Source: Seiridium cupressi
Lineage: Eukaryota > Ascomycota > Sordariomycetes > Amphisphaeriales > Sporocadaceae
DNA length: 64,000 nt
Assembly (NCBI GenBank): GCA_036674765.1
Contig: JARVKI010000006.1
Coordinates: forward strand, 310,001-374,000
Direction of reading: 5' to 3'
The notes beneath the pieces were generated by a model. It was not told the DNA's origin, did not search any database, and was given only the letters and a program-made list of their open reading frames with translations. This document shows positions 35,501 through 48,863 of the stretch, piece after piece (positions within the stretch are counted from its first letter, which is position 1; each line of letters starts with the position of its first letter). A program made the position numbers and the translations under genes.

Positions 35501-38500
35501 ATTAACGTACCTCCGTCCGTTCATAATGCAGTCGATGTTACATCATTACTGACTCGGCTGTATCATCCTACGGAGTTGGGGGAGATTGTTTATCCATCAA
35601 AAGCTCGTCAATTGGTTCAAGTGCTTCAACCGGGAATTGAAAATAGTTTCAACTAGTGGATTATTTCGGCATCAACTGGAATCTAGAACTCGAGTTATTA
35701 ACGCTTGCTTGCCGGTCCATCCCCGAGGTCACCAAAGCTGCCGCGCTCTACAGCGTCCCGGCAACACGTCTCCAGTATAAACCTCACCCAAGCAACGGGA
35801 TCGAACGGCAGTGAGCCTCTCAAACCTCAAGTAGTCCGACTGATAATTTCTTGGGAAACTCGGGTGTCATGTATACCCTCAACACAAGGGGCCACCTGAG
35901 TCATATTGCATATAACGCTAGCTTGATGGAGGCTTTGAACCAAAAAATTATCGTTCGACTCAAGGTTTGAAGGCTTTCTGCCGACCTGCATAAGTGTCTG
36001 CCAGCTTTGCCTGTAACACGTCTGTCTGTATGGCGGCGTCCTGGGGTAGCTTCGGGGTAGGGAGACACGGTCTCGGGGCACCGCGGCAATGGGTCCCGCA
36101 GTTTAACCTACATGTATTTAATCTACAAGATGAGATGCCACGTTTAAGTAATAGTCTGTGGTATGTTATAAACATGGACGAGCTTTCTAGTTACCTCATC
36201 ACGATAGAATTCGGAAGGGCACCGACTGGGGTATGCCGAGGGAAAGCATAATACAATGACCACAAGTGAAGCTAGTTGGTAGTGAAGACGCGTGACGAGG
36301 AATCCCACCTCCACGTCTATCAAAAGTCTCGAGAGACTTCTGCAAGGCGAACAAGGCACCTCGGCCGGTGCCGCGGGTGGGAATCCCGGTGATTGCATGC
36401 TTAGGTCCTTGGCGCGAGCCCCTTGAGCTTTGAGGGGTTAAAGAAAAATGAAAGGAAAAGAAGATGGCTGTGTTACTCTAAACGGCTGGCAACAGATGAG
36501 CTTCACTTTGAAAAGCGCTAAAGGCCGTTTCGTTACGTAGTACATAACGTATAAGACGCCTGCACACTCGTACCTAGGAATCGTCTCGGAAATTCCGCGA
36601 ACAGACGGGCTCTAGAAAACCTTGTTATATCATGGCAGACCTTCAATTGGCCGGAGATGCCTTTTTCCAATGTGTTGTTAATTAGTTGGCATATGGTGCA
36701 GGTGCAGGAAGAGGCCCCGGTTCCGGCGCCGCGGTGGCGGGAGCTGGCGGATGGCGATCCCGGTGAACTCTATTCGTAGAGAGTTCTCATGCTGGAACGA
36801 TCAGAGCGCTGCCCAGCTGAGAAGGGCTTACCTCTGAGGCTGCAAGTTCTCACGATGTATATTTGTCAACAGTTAGGAGGCAAGCGAGTAACACACGGGT
36901 CCGCGAATATTCTCACGTAACTGCATGTAAGCGTGGGAACAAAAGGGCTTCGCAGGCATCCTTCCGCATTTAAGAACTGTGGGCAACGGAGTTGACTATT
37001 GGTTGGGTAAAGCTGCTCTAAGAAAGATGGTTCTTTGCACGGCATGCCAATGGAAAAGCCAGCCCATACGGGTAGGCCTGCTAGGTGCGGCAACTCGAGA
37101 CTACATGTAGTAAGATATGTCGGGTGCCGACCTCGACGACATGTTGCAGCAATGGAAACAGTACCTACAATGTACCTAGCTTATGGCAGTGGGCTATTAA
37201 AAGCCTCTCCAAATGCGACGGCATGCGTGTCAGCTGACAAGCAGAGCGAGTCTATACCTTTCGGTTGCACAACAAACCCCCATCACTATTTCAGAAGTAA
37301 CATCAGTCATCTTGGAGACAGCGCGTTGCATGGACCCTATTTTGAAGAGCTCAGACACCGCCAACCGCGGTTCTTCGGTTATTAGCGGTGGGATTCGCAG
37401 TCCGCCTCGCAAGAGCAGGCAAACAGGCAATACCAAAGCATTAGGGTCATGCTGGACTGGATTTGGGGAGTGATCTAGCAGCAGACGGTGCGCTGAGCCG
37501 TCAGGCCTAATAACTTAGCTTTCTTTCTGACTGGCGTGGGCCAAGGGTCGAATTGTCGTGAATTAAGCAAGGCAAACGAAATTCCATGGCGTTCCCGGGG
37601 GAAGGGGGCTCCATAGCCACGTGGGAAAGCTGCGCGAGCCGCTCGAGACCGTTGTCGACGCCAAAGTAGTGATGCGTGGTGCAGTGATACCACCAAGGTC
37701 GAGATACCATGTTGAGCTTGAGTCAGTCGCGCATTGACACGCTACCCGGAAGGAGCTTGGTTAGTCGGTGACTATCTGTGGACGATCCCTTGCGCCGAAG
37801 ACCGGGTTGGCAGTAACACGACGAAAAGAATGGCGGTGAAAATTGACGGGCTGGGACAAAAAAGCATGAGTTGCAGCGCGCCACAAGCGGCACCGTTCTG
37901 AACTCGAAACGAGCAGCCCACATAAGCTGGGCGCCTATTCACAGACTTCATACAATAGCCTCACCAAGTCTCTCTGGAAAATCATGCGATCGGTGCCTGG
38001 CAGGGATTGCAAAATGGATGGCTAGTCTGTCGTACCAGGTTGTCGCGATGCTGAGGCGAATCCGCACCAGCGTATAATCCGGCCAAACTTACGAGTATTG
38101 AGCTAAGGAACCATTATTGCAACCCGTATGTCTGTCCGTGTTGGATTAGGCAGAGGACTGAAGTATTGGGCATATGTTTTCTGGACCACTACAATATCTC
38201 GACAGTGCTGTGTCAGCAATAGTGATTTTTCTCGAATGGCCTAAGCTTTTTAAGGCGCGCTGAAGCCCGTTCATAAATGGGAGCTCCATGTACACAAGGT
38301 GTGGAATGTTTCGCCCTTGCAACGATGACTAAAAGCTCCTAGCACTGGTCACTCGACCCAGGGATTCGGTAACAGCTGTGGCAATCAGATCATGATGAGG
38401 ACTCTGCGCCTCGACGTCGCATGAAGTACCGGAACTTGCGAAGAGACGGGTTGGGGTCGAGTCGCTACAGTACTGTACAGTATGTATGTAGGGACCAACT

Positions 38501-41500
38501 AACTAGCATGCCAGACGTGGACCGGTCCCCAGAACTACGCGCCATTCTAGAAAACTTCTCTCATTAGCTAGACGGCAATATTCATGCGCCTGGCAAGGTG
38601 ACCCTAGTGATCAGTCCAGTCTATATCCTATTCCGTTCCATCGTGCGCACCCACAAGATGAGCTAATCTCGCGGTTTGACCAGCAGGTTTCAGGAGGGCT
38701 GGAGGCCGTTCTAGAAGGCGACACGAGCATACCGGGGGACGGACGGAGAACTGGAAGTGATCGGCATCGCGGTGACGGGATCACTATCTCACGCGGTCGG
38801 GCTGTCGGGGCAGTGAATACGCAGACGAGATTAATTGCCCCGTTACAGAAGTTGAGGGGAAATGGGATTGAAACGATATGGTGTCGTACGACATTGGCGG
38901 AGATAGCTACTGGGTATGTATATACTCAACCAAATTGTCCCGTGTGCCTCTGGAGCCCTAAAAAATACTCGATATAGAAAATGATTTTTGCCCCTAGCAT
39001 TTCCTAGAGGTCTCGAGAACCGATGCTTATTAACCTGACACTGTGGGGAGTGCACAATGTCAACAACATAACCAAAGTCTAAATGCTGACTCGTTGCTGA
39101 TCAATTGCCGGCAGTGTCCCTACAAGATGGCGAAAGTGTGAGATAGATCACTTGGACATTGACAAGGCTGAAGGCTCATTTCCTGGTGCAAGCATTGATA
39201 TGAACAAAACGCATTGAACCTGCCGGAATGTGGCACAGCACAGAATGTAGCTATGTAGGTTATGTCACCTTCCCGAGCGCCTGGGTCGAGGCGAATCTTC
39301 CTCTGTGGGCGGCCGTCCGCACGTCGGTATCCGTCTGCGCATGGATGCTTCGGGCAACTGGACTGTCCGCAGGGGGTGGGCGCGATGCCTTGCTACCTAG
39401 ATACAAGACTTTCCACAGCAGCGCTTTCGGGGCCGCATCTCGTCAGGCTTGGAAGCACCTCATTTCTCGCAATACCCGTCTGGCCTGGGCGTGAACCTGT
39501 TACCAATAGACGATCCAATACCGTATATTTCAGCGCTGGAAATAAGGACCACGCCGTTGCCGATCACGTAAGAAGACCAGCCTTTCCCTTACGTTTGTGG
39601 CTTGTTCACCACGTGGCAGCCCTCGGACATGGGGTCGCCTTCACACGCCAAGAGCAGTCCGCCGTACCGCGAGCGCCAGCGTAGTGCCCGGCCGACTTTC
39701 AGCTGGCAGGCTGTCTAAGCGTGTACCCTAGGGTCGGCCAAAAGTTGTATTCGGGGGCGGGAATACGTTCTCAGACGGAGACGGCTAAGGCAGATGAGAC
39801 TCCCGATGGAATTTGGATTATCCAATATCGCGACAAGCGCAGGACTGAGTCTAACCTCATCTGTAGGCCGTGCGTGTTTCATGCAAGTCAACAGCCGAAC
39901 TAAAACGTGCTGTTGATAAGAAACTAAAAAAGCTTATGCGTTAGTACATCCACTTCAACTCAACCGGTATACTCGAAGCAGCAATCCATTTGGTGGCCTC
40001 GAGTCAGACAACAAGTCGGAAAACACAAGTGTTTCCCGACGGGCCTAACAGCTGTGCTGGGTGTCGTAACAAGCGCTTTACAGGCGACTCTCGCGGACTT
40101 GTGCATACCTTCATTAAGACACATCTGGGTGGATAAATAGTGGCTCTGGTGCGAGAATGCGTGTGATCCTTCGCGCAGGCAAGCTCTTCCATATGTATGC
40201 CAACAAGGTCGCCCCCTTCTCCGTGTACAAAGAAAAACAAATCGTTAGGATCCTTGAGAAAATTACACCCGTGGCTACTTCGCATGGCATACTAGACCCG
40301 GACCGCTAACCAGGCACCACCCACATAATGGCACGGTTCTACCTATATGCAGCCCTGAGCTGCACATCACTCACATTCGGCTGTCGGGTACTTAAATATC
40401 AGTTCAGTAGAGAGGCTGGGTGGGTGCTTTGGGTGTCACTGACGAGTGGCGTGATCTGTGATGCGCGCTGCAATGCAGTGGCCCAATGGCCTACTTTGCA
40501 GTCGATGCAACCTGTGACAGGCATCGCGTCTATACCTCGGCAGATTTATTCTCCATGAGAGACGACGGCATGTTGAACAAGGCAAGGAAACATATGTATC
40601 GATCAAATTAGTTCTTGGCTGCGCTGACTATCGCCGCAGGCAGGGAATGTGTTAAACCCGTTGGCGGCTAAATCGACCTGCGAAAAGTGAAATATAATAC
40701 AGGCGTATAATATCGCTGCAGCAAGGGCCCTAAATGCTGCTGCTATAATGCCCTTGATATCGACTCCCCCTTTGCGTATCCGGCGCGGAATGCGGTACTT
40801 GGTATTCGTCGTGAAGCTCAGACGAAAACAGCGCATTTTGCAGTGTCTTGCACCCATCCAACCGCTTGCTCCTACACCCAGGCAGGAACGTTTGGCCAAG
40901 CACCGGTATAGAGCTGGAACCACGGTGAATTGAGGATGTCACAAGCAGAAATGATAATGCAGCGATGGCTTGGATAGGGGAATCAAGTCATGCATATCGT
41001 GTGCGGCATGTTGGCCTTTTTGCTTGGATGCACCAAACTTTGTGTCCACAAACACGGCAGACCACGAGGGAGCCCTGTCGATTATCTACTCGATAAACCT
41101 TAAACGAGTGCGTCGAACCAAGATCGCCTCAGTCTTATGAAACAGCTGCAGCACAGAGACTTTCCCGACACCAAAAAAGACCAACCGGAGTTCGGAACAC
41201 TGCGTCGCCCCTGTATTATGCCGTGCTAACCTGCCATGCCGGGCTGCGTTTCAAAAAAAAAAATTTTCTCTATTTTTTCCCTTCCAATCCATTTCGTCTG
41301 ATTCAAACTCAATTCACTAGCCAGACCTACTCATCGTGATTTTTGAGACGATTGACCTGATTCATCTCGCGGAATCGGGCAGAGCTAGCGCAACCAGTGT
41401 TTCTAGCTGGTCGCTCATCCGCTGACGGATCTAAAATTAACTTTGACCTGGTCAGATCGCCCCTCGCCAACGAAACGTCAAATGTCAAGGGGCGTAGCTG

Positions 41501-44500
41501 GCTGCGGCCGCCACGTTCCAAGTCGCCTAAGATTTTGAGATTGGCTTGTATGAAATTCCTCTCGACAGGCCCGGCTGCTTGCAAGCATTCTTTGGACTTG
41601 TACTGCTTCCTCGGTTTCATCGAAGGAGGCGTCGAAGGCTTCCAGAAGCGCTAGCAGCACTGGAAACACACTGACACCTACAAAGCATCCGCGCCGCAAA
41701 TCTGGGGAAGCTTGTTCGGCCGGTAGCAAAGAGGCTTGCCATGTATGTACGTATGTATGAACGAACGAATGAGCCGTGTTCGAAAGTCAAAAAGCTCCCC
41801 TACTGCAGACGCTGCCGTCTAATCCCGTCGCCCAGCAAGGCTTTTTTTATTTTTTTGTTTAAATTTTTTCTTCTTCCAACTGTTGAGTAGCTCGTCATTG
41901 ACACGACTCTATTGGGCTGTCATATTCCCGGAATCAATCCCGGGGGAGCACAAGGCGGTCTAGCACCTCGTTTCACGACCAGAGAGACTGGCGTCAGAAC
42001 TATTCAACTGCCGCTCAACGTTAAACTCTGCGAAGTGGCTTGGGAGGCGCCTGCCGATCTCGACATCATCCAGGTCAACCCTTTTGGAGAAGACGATAAG
42101 CACCAGGCTGCTGGGACCGTCGGTGGTGGCAAGTCTTGTACGCGAGGCCCTCTGCATGAACAGATCCTCACGTAACATCAACTAGCGGAGTGTGTCGAGT
42201 TTCACAGGGCCTCATTCACACAATCGTGCAACTGCGAGAGTCCTCGAACCGTTATCCCCAGTTTTCCGCTCCTCTGCGAATCTATGGTAAGGGAAGGTCA
42301 GGTCGGGTAAGCCTCACGGGAAGGATTGGGGGCCACATGACATCTGTAACCTGGGAGCAGGAGTTTGATTTTAGTCACAAATATCGTGGTTGTGAGTTGC
42401 CTGGCTTGCAACCAGCCACTGGAAGGCCAGGCTGGGGACAGAAAGTTCCATTGCTGGAGTCGTCATGGTGTACTACATATGGTACCACTTGGTAGGGCGA
42501 AAAAGGCTCTGCCGACCGCTTCCGGTGCAAACCTGCCGTCCGCAAACCAGCGTTGGGACTTGACAGATTGGGTTTGCCGCCCAGCGTCCAGCACATGGCC
42601 TGATGGTGTCCCGCCCGCCAAGATGGATCAGCAAAGGAACCATGCTGGCAGCGGGCCCTGGAACGATTGGCTCTGGCTGGCCTTCTCCGCTCACCTAGCA
42701 CTCTTTTGCTCACTTGCGTGCACTGGTCTCGATGCTGCACGCCGTATGTACGGTAAACCCCAGTTCGCTCGACAGCCAATGCTGTGCGACAGCACCCCCC
42801 ATCATCTGCAGGCACACCAGTCTCCTTCGACAGCAGTTCAAATAAGCGGTGACCCGCACCCGACCTGTCTGTCTACCTTCTTTCCCCCATCTTGCTCATC
42901 CCGTATAATCCGGCTCAGGGGGAAATCACACAGGGGAACAGCTCACTGCAATTTCGCCAGCTGGCACCTATAGACTACTACGGTGTCGCCGTGTAGGGGT
43001 CGTCCATTGGAGCCTCCTTCGCGTCCGAAAACGCTCTGGTCTCTGATTGAGACCCGTGGCCTGTGGAGCAGGAGCAGAGTGGGCTCAGGCCCCAGTAGTG
43101 AGCCGGAGGAAAAAGACCTTTGCCAGAAACACCTTGGCCTAGTGGATATGATCCCTGAAAGCCACGCGCAGATCTGACGGCCTGGCGAATCGTGCTGACG
43201 GTGTGTGAGCATGGACATTTCTCTGAAGGCTGAAGGTACAAAATACCAACCACGGTATCCCTCCCCTGCTCACGGTTACATCCAAGTGGATATCTCTTCT
43301 TCTGGCACCATCGGTAGCAATGCGTGGGAGCATGGAAGCCATGCTTGGTCTGGCTTGCGCCGGAGCGAATCAAGTCCCCTGTTCCTGTGCCCAGTGTCCG
43401 ATTTACCATGTGGTCGCCGTCCATCATTACTGTTTGATGCACCCGTCCATGAGCGGTCCTTTCTGCTTTGTGCTAGGTGCCCCACATTATCGTCTTCTGT
43501 GCCTGTCTGGATGGAATTTCTTCACACTGTGCTGTCTATGTCAGAAATCATTCGTCCGTGTATATGTGTATATCTACCTATCCAGGAGTTCATCCGAAAT
43601 CAACAAGGCAGATATCACACAACATTGATAGAGAAAACATTGCGACAGGCGAGTAATTCCTGTAAGCATAAATCAAAGAGATGTCATGCAAGAGGTGATA
43701 TTCATACTCCCAACAGTGAGTAGGCGTCGTTATCCACGTTGATCTTTCGCGGAATTTCCTGCATGAACGTGGTTTTCACTGCTGCCATGTGGCTAGGTTT
43801 TACCTGCCGTGATGAACTGTATCACTGAGATGAGGTGCTGCTGTCATCCACGCAACGGATAGGGAAACCATTGGCTGGTGGCACATCTGTCAGCCGTTGT
43901 GAGATGACTTTACTATTGCCGTCCCATGCCGGCCATGGGTGTAGCTTGCAGTACCCCCTCTGCTTACTCAGTTAAACGAGACACGGTTCGTTTGACCATC
44001 ATATAATACTTCGCGTTTTGCGGTCGACTAGTCAGCAGGTCTATCAGGGTTCTAGGGCATGCGAGCTGGAACACCATGACCATCTAGCCCAGAGATGTGG
44101 TGATTATGTTGGCAGGAATGGCACTACGAATTTTCTTTTCGCTTTGTGCCCTCCCTCGAATCCTCCCGAATCGCGGCTGGCCTCTCTGATGTGCAGGCAG
44201 CCATGATTCTTTGGAAACAGCTGTTCTCTCTACTGCTGTCCCTATGCTTTTTGACGTGGTGCCTGGTGGTGATGATCAGCTCGTATGCAATGATTGATGC
44301 CGGAGACGTGAGGTGCTAAAACAGGGCACAGTGCGGCTGGGGCTGGGGCCCCCCGGCGAGATTCATTTTTATTGCACGCAACCGGTTGACCAGCATGGTG
44401 CAGCGCGTGGAGGAAGTATTAGCGTTGCATATGCAGATTTCTCCTTCCAAGACACATGGCACTCTTACACACACCCGTCTGATCTGTACCTGGATCCCGT

Positions 44501-44977
44501 CGAGATTCACCGCAACGACTGTTTCTGCCCAAATGAGGGCCCTCTTTGCACGGTCTTGCCCAGGTGGCAGGCTGCCGCGATGCCAGTGTCGAGTCCCCTA
44601 AAGGCTGGGCGTATTACAGACAGACACACACACTGTCCAGGCGGGTCGTCCGCAAATAGTCGCTCATGAAAAAAGCTCCGATGGACGAGCGAGTTGCTGG
44701 CCTGGGCTTGTACCCAGCACTTATCACGGTACCGGGTACCTCGCTGGCCTGACTGACCCTGGCGCTGGCCGTTCAGGGGACCCCCGGCAGGCCTTGGACT
44801 CTGTTCTCCTTCCTAACCACATGGCGACCCGCACCTATCAAACCTAGTACCCCCTCTTTTTCTTCCTTGCGGCAAGCCTTTGCCTTTTTAATCCCATATT
44901 TGAATCAGGTCAATGGGCCACGGGCTGGTTTCAATTGTCATATTTTCCTTGCTAATCTCTGGCCCTCCTGGTGGTAG
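32513..44977. other. Gene desert of 12.5 kb in front of flbA
   Basis: No intact gene is recognised. The left part (about 33.9-36 kb) is AT-richer and contains a probable transposase fragment at 35701-35811. A 12-bp AATATTAATATT palindrome lies near 34135. An open but ATG-less frame runs from about 38507 to 38975. The right part (42-45 kb) is GC-richer with pyrimidine tracts close to the start at 44978, as expected for a long flbA promoter and leader. Many ORFs of 60-200 codons exist in all frames and none carries a motif. Confidence 0.55.
35701..35811 (+). mobile_element. Probable relic of a pogo/Fot1-type transposase HTH
   Basis: The + frame reads CRSIPEVTKAAALYSVPAT followed by RLQYK and GIERQ, ending at TGA 35812. 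The spacing of S-I-x(3)-T-K-A-A-x-L-Y-x-V-P-x-T is that of the psq-type helix-turn-helix at the N-terminus of pogo/Fot1 (Tc1-mariner superfamily) transposases. No start codon, no DDE domain and no terminal inverted repeats can be seen, so this is at most a fragment of a decayed element. Confidence 0.4.
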
Positions 44978-47594
44978 ATGGCTGCCCAGGCTCTGCAAAA
45001 CCAAACCCAGCCGAAGCCGACTAGCACCGCATTGTTCAACACAAACAACTCGTCTCCTCCACCTGGCATTGCGGTGGACACGAATCATAAACCCGCTCCG
45101 CCTTCCTCTGCGGGCCTAGAAGCCAAACAAGTCAAAGCGACCGCTTCTGCTGCCGCCGCCTCTGCCTTTGCTTCTTCCTCTGCCGGAGCCAGCAATACCA
45201 GCAGCAATACTACTACTCCTGCTGCTACTGCTAGTTCTTCGTCTGCAACCACCACTCCTCCTACTAGTAATACCTCCAGCTCGGCCAAATCCACATCCTC
45301 CTCCGCCACCTCGCCCACGGCTCTGGTTTTCGTCGAACCTTCGCCCAACGGTCCCATTGCTTCCTTGAACAACTTCCGTCACCACCAATTGACTGCCTCG
45401 ACCAGCACGGTTGAATCCTCCTTCTCGTCAACCAGGTCCCAGAAGTCCGGTGGTTTATTTTCATTTGCTCGTTCCTTTTCGAACACCCCGTCGTCCTCGG
45501 CTACTGAGCCCATTGTCCGTCCCCGCAACTCCTCGTCTGCGCTCGGCCGCCAGCATCAGAACCACAGCCAGCATCGCCTCTCCATTGCGCTAGATTCTCC
45601 TTCCAGCGCCGGTGACTTTTCTCCCCGCTTCCGCAACTCTTCCACCAACTCGTCGACCGCGACAACTCCAGTGCTTCTCAGTCCTCAATTTGACGGGAAG
45701 CGCTCCAGCCAGCTGTCGCTCTTGGGGGACCCCATCTCCAGGCCGTACAGCGAAACGGACCCAAACACCAAACCACCAATCCGCCTCCCTGTATCGAAAA
45801 ACAAGATGCATCAAACATCATCGAGGTTGCTCCGGATGACGGACGATGACCGTCCGTTTACCAGGGTATGTAAATTTTTCTTCTCTCGTCTGCACACGCA
45901 TTAGACATAGACAAGCTGGTGCTCTATCGTATGTTCGCCGTGCCTGCGCCGGAGGATATAAAAAAGAAGAAAAAGTAGACTCGGAAGTGATTGCACCACC
46001 GTCTCGCACTACACGATGACGTTGCATGTCCTGTCCACGATTACAGAGTTCGTTTTGCTTACAATGTGCACTGCAGGATTTTAAGGATTTGTTCTCGACT
46101 CTCATCGTTAGTCTGTTGCCTTTAGGTGCCCACCGCGTCCGCTTGACCAGAGTCGAGCACACCTTTTTGTCAGAAGATGCAATCAACAACTTAGGTTCGC
46201 TCAAGTTTTCGCAGTCCAACCGCATGCCGGACCCAAAAGACCCCTCGCGTATCGTCACGACTACCACAACTACCACCTTCTCTATGGCCAAGGATATGGC
46301 GCGGTCAATATGTCAGCGGTTCGTGGAGGCAAGATTCATCGAATCTGCTGATGGCAAGCTGCAACAAGTCTACACCATGAAGGGCTCGGTATGGCAGTTG
46401 ACGTCAAAAGGTGTGGCCATCCTGGATTCCTTCTGCTCCCGAAACGGTATCCAGCAAAGACAGATCGGCGACTTGGTCGCAACAGGAGTCAGTCAACTGG
46501 TCATCTTGGAGAGAGACCCTCAGTCGGACAAGATTGTCATGGACCGGGGAACAATGGAAGTGGTATTCAGGCGATTCTGTGGTGCCAACGGCCTTAACCT
46601 CAAGTCCAGTGTAAGCTCGGCCGATTCCGACTCGCTCAGCGATTATCGAGACGGCATGACGGGTGTGAAGATGGCCGTCGAGCGCAAAATCACCGGCAAG
46701 ACCTATAAGGAGACTTTCACCGGCAAGGGCTGCTCGGACTGGCTCATGGACTGCGCGACGACCGTGGATCGCCGGGAAACTTACGAGATGGCATCCCTAT
46801 TTGTTGAGTATGGATTGATGGAGTCTGTACAGCAGGACCGAGGCTATATGGCGAACTCACCGTCTGGTGCTCTCTTCCAGCCGACGAAGAACTCCATTTA
46901 TCAGATGACCACTCGTGGCAGAGAAGTTTTCAACGGTGCGGGCGGTAGGGGTCGTACGTCGGAAAGCGAGAGCACCATATCGTCGCGGCCCGGCATCGCT
47001 CGGGACTCTAATACTCAGCGTCTGGATAAGATCCTTAATGATGCCGCTCTCAGACTTTTGTTCCGCGAGAACCTTCGTGAGACTCACTGCGAGGAGAATT
47101 TGTCATTCTACCTGGACGTTGACGAGTTTGTTCGTGGCTGTAGGCAGGCCATCCGCTCCGCTCAGAAGAATCCCAACGCAACGTCGATGGACGGTATCAA
47201 GGAGATCATGGCCCAGGCATACGGCATCTACAATGCGTTTTTGGCACCTGGATCTCCCTGTGAGCTGAACATTGACCATCAGCTCCGCAACAACTTGGCT
47301 ACTCGCATGACCAAGGCAGTAGGACAGGATGTCGCCATGATCGATACCCTGCACGAGGTAACGGCGCTGTTTGAGGACGCACAGAACGCTGTTTTTAAGC
47401 TGATGGCAAGCGTACGTGCTCACATCTTCCTCCACTTTTGCCATTTTATCTAACCCGCAATGTAGGACTCGGTGCCCAAATTCTTGCGCAACCCCAAATA
47501 CGAGAATACCCTCAAGAACTATGACTTCGACGCCATTACGAATGGCCCCGGCCGGGTCCCGGAAAGGAGCCAAAGTCAATCCAACCGGAAGTGA
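44978..47594 (+). CDS. flbA: FlbA-type regulator of G-protein signalling
   Basis: Three exons: 44978-45865, 46077-47411, 47466-47594; the first intron is long (211 bp). Product 783 residues. Residues 1-290 are Ser/Thr/Ala/Asn-rich and probably disordered. Two DEP-type regions follow (about 297-420, with the start DFKDLFSTLIVSLLP, and 490-590, with GKGCSDWLMDCATTVDRRET). The RGS domain lies at about 610-741 (LRLLFRENLRETHCEENLSF, FLAPGSPCELNID). This order matches Aspergillus FlbA and yeast Sst2. FlbA speeds GTP hydrolysis on the G-alpha subunit FadA; loss in Aspergillus blocks conidiation and causes autolysis. A 12.5 kb gene-free stretch precedes it. Confidence 0.93.
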
Positions 47595-48863
47595 ACAGGA
47601 ATGGTCTAGACATACCAGCATCACCAAAGCCAACACTGCTTTGATTTGAACCAGACCGCCAAATTATCGTGCAACGGCATAATCGGCCGACGATCTATCT
47701 GTAGCGATGCGGTTTGCTGCTTCAACCCAACCATTTTTGTGCATACAACACATTTGTTCTCCGAGCGTGTTCGTCTTCGATCTACTTAATAGGATCCTTC
47801 GAGGCTACGTTCCATTAACAGCAAAGACTTCACTGCTTTTCTGGACATGATGGTGTTGAAAGGATAATAAATCAGCATAGAACTTCCCTCCGTCATACTC
47901 CAACCGCGGAAATCATTGGCCGGCCATGGTCGTGGGATTTTCTCTTTTTCTTTGTTTTGTCGGTTCAGGCGGCTCTAGCCTACCTAGATGACTGCATTCG
48001 ACGGTGTAGGGGTGGGCAAGCATTAGTCAGGAAGGCTCTTTGACGGCTTTCCTACGAGGATTAACGACGAGGTCTGAAAAGCGCCCCGAGGATATCGATC
48101 AACAAGCAATTGTTGTGGCTCAGGAGGAAAAGGAAGGCGCCCGTCGGCGATCGTCGCTAGAAGAGGTCATTCATGATCGTCTCAGTGTGCTTGAGGGTTG
48201 TCGTGGTGGTGCGCAGACCTTGGACGAGGCATCTGCTGCCTTCGTCGAAACGCGGACGATGGCCGTGAAAGGATAAAGGCACAACTCCCACAATCCACGG
48301 CCCTGTATATACCACAGACAAATCGTGGAAGGCTCTTGGTATCGACCAAAGCCTTTGGAATGACAATCAAAACTTATCTCAAGACTACAATGTGATGAAA
48401 GGGATGGGCTCGAAATGTGATCTGACATGAATGTCTTGGAAGCATAAGACTAACCTTACTCTGGCAGGAATGGGGGAGGATTCTGCCAGCCTATTTGTTT
48501 CATTCCAAAACCTCCCCAAGGCATTTTGCAATTTGCAGGTTTGTTTTCCTCGCCTCGAATGCTCTCATGAACTCATTGGGCCGAGTTGGCTATTCATTGT
48601 CTAATTGCAGATTCTTCCACGTCAAATAAAATAAAACACAACTCTACGCGACTGTTACAGTCTTTATGAGTGTTTAAAGGCCAACCATCTTCATTAACCG
48701 ATAAACTCTCTGGTGCTCAACATCTTCGGTTCCGTGGTGTTCATTTCCTTCTGCAGTCACTCCTTCATTGTTCACTACCTTCTCGTTGCTCTCCCATTCC
48801 CATCAGACTGACGAACTGATTATTATCCGGAAACTTCCCAGCCCAACACACATATACAGCAAT
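47595..48863. other. Intergenic region between flbA and GPI protein gene
   Basis: About 1.27 kb. The first half should be the flbA 3' UTR and the last 300 bp, CT-rich, the promoter and leader of the next gene. A 78-codon frame at 48040-48276 has a charged, protein-like composition (EEKEGARRRSSLEEVIHDRL) but starts with TTG and has no nearby ATG, so I do not call it a gene. Confidence 0.5.

Noticed and set aside
42365..42973. 202-codon + frame upstream of flbA
   Set aside because: Cys/His/Trp-rich translation with no motif and open opposite-strand frames; length compatible with chance.
48040..48276. 78-codon frame with charged, protein-like composition
   Set aside because: Starts with TTG, no ATG or supporting exon nearby.
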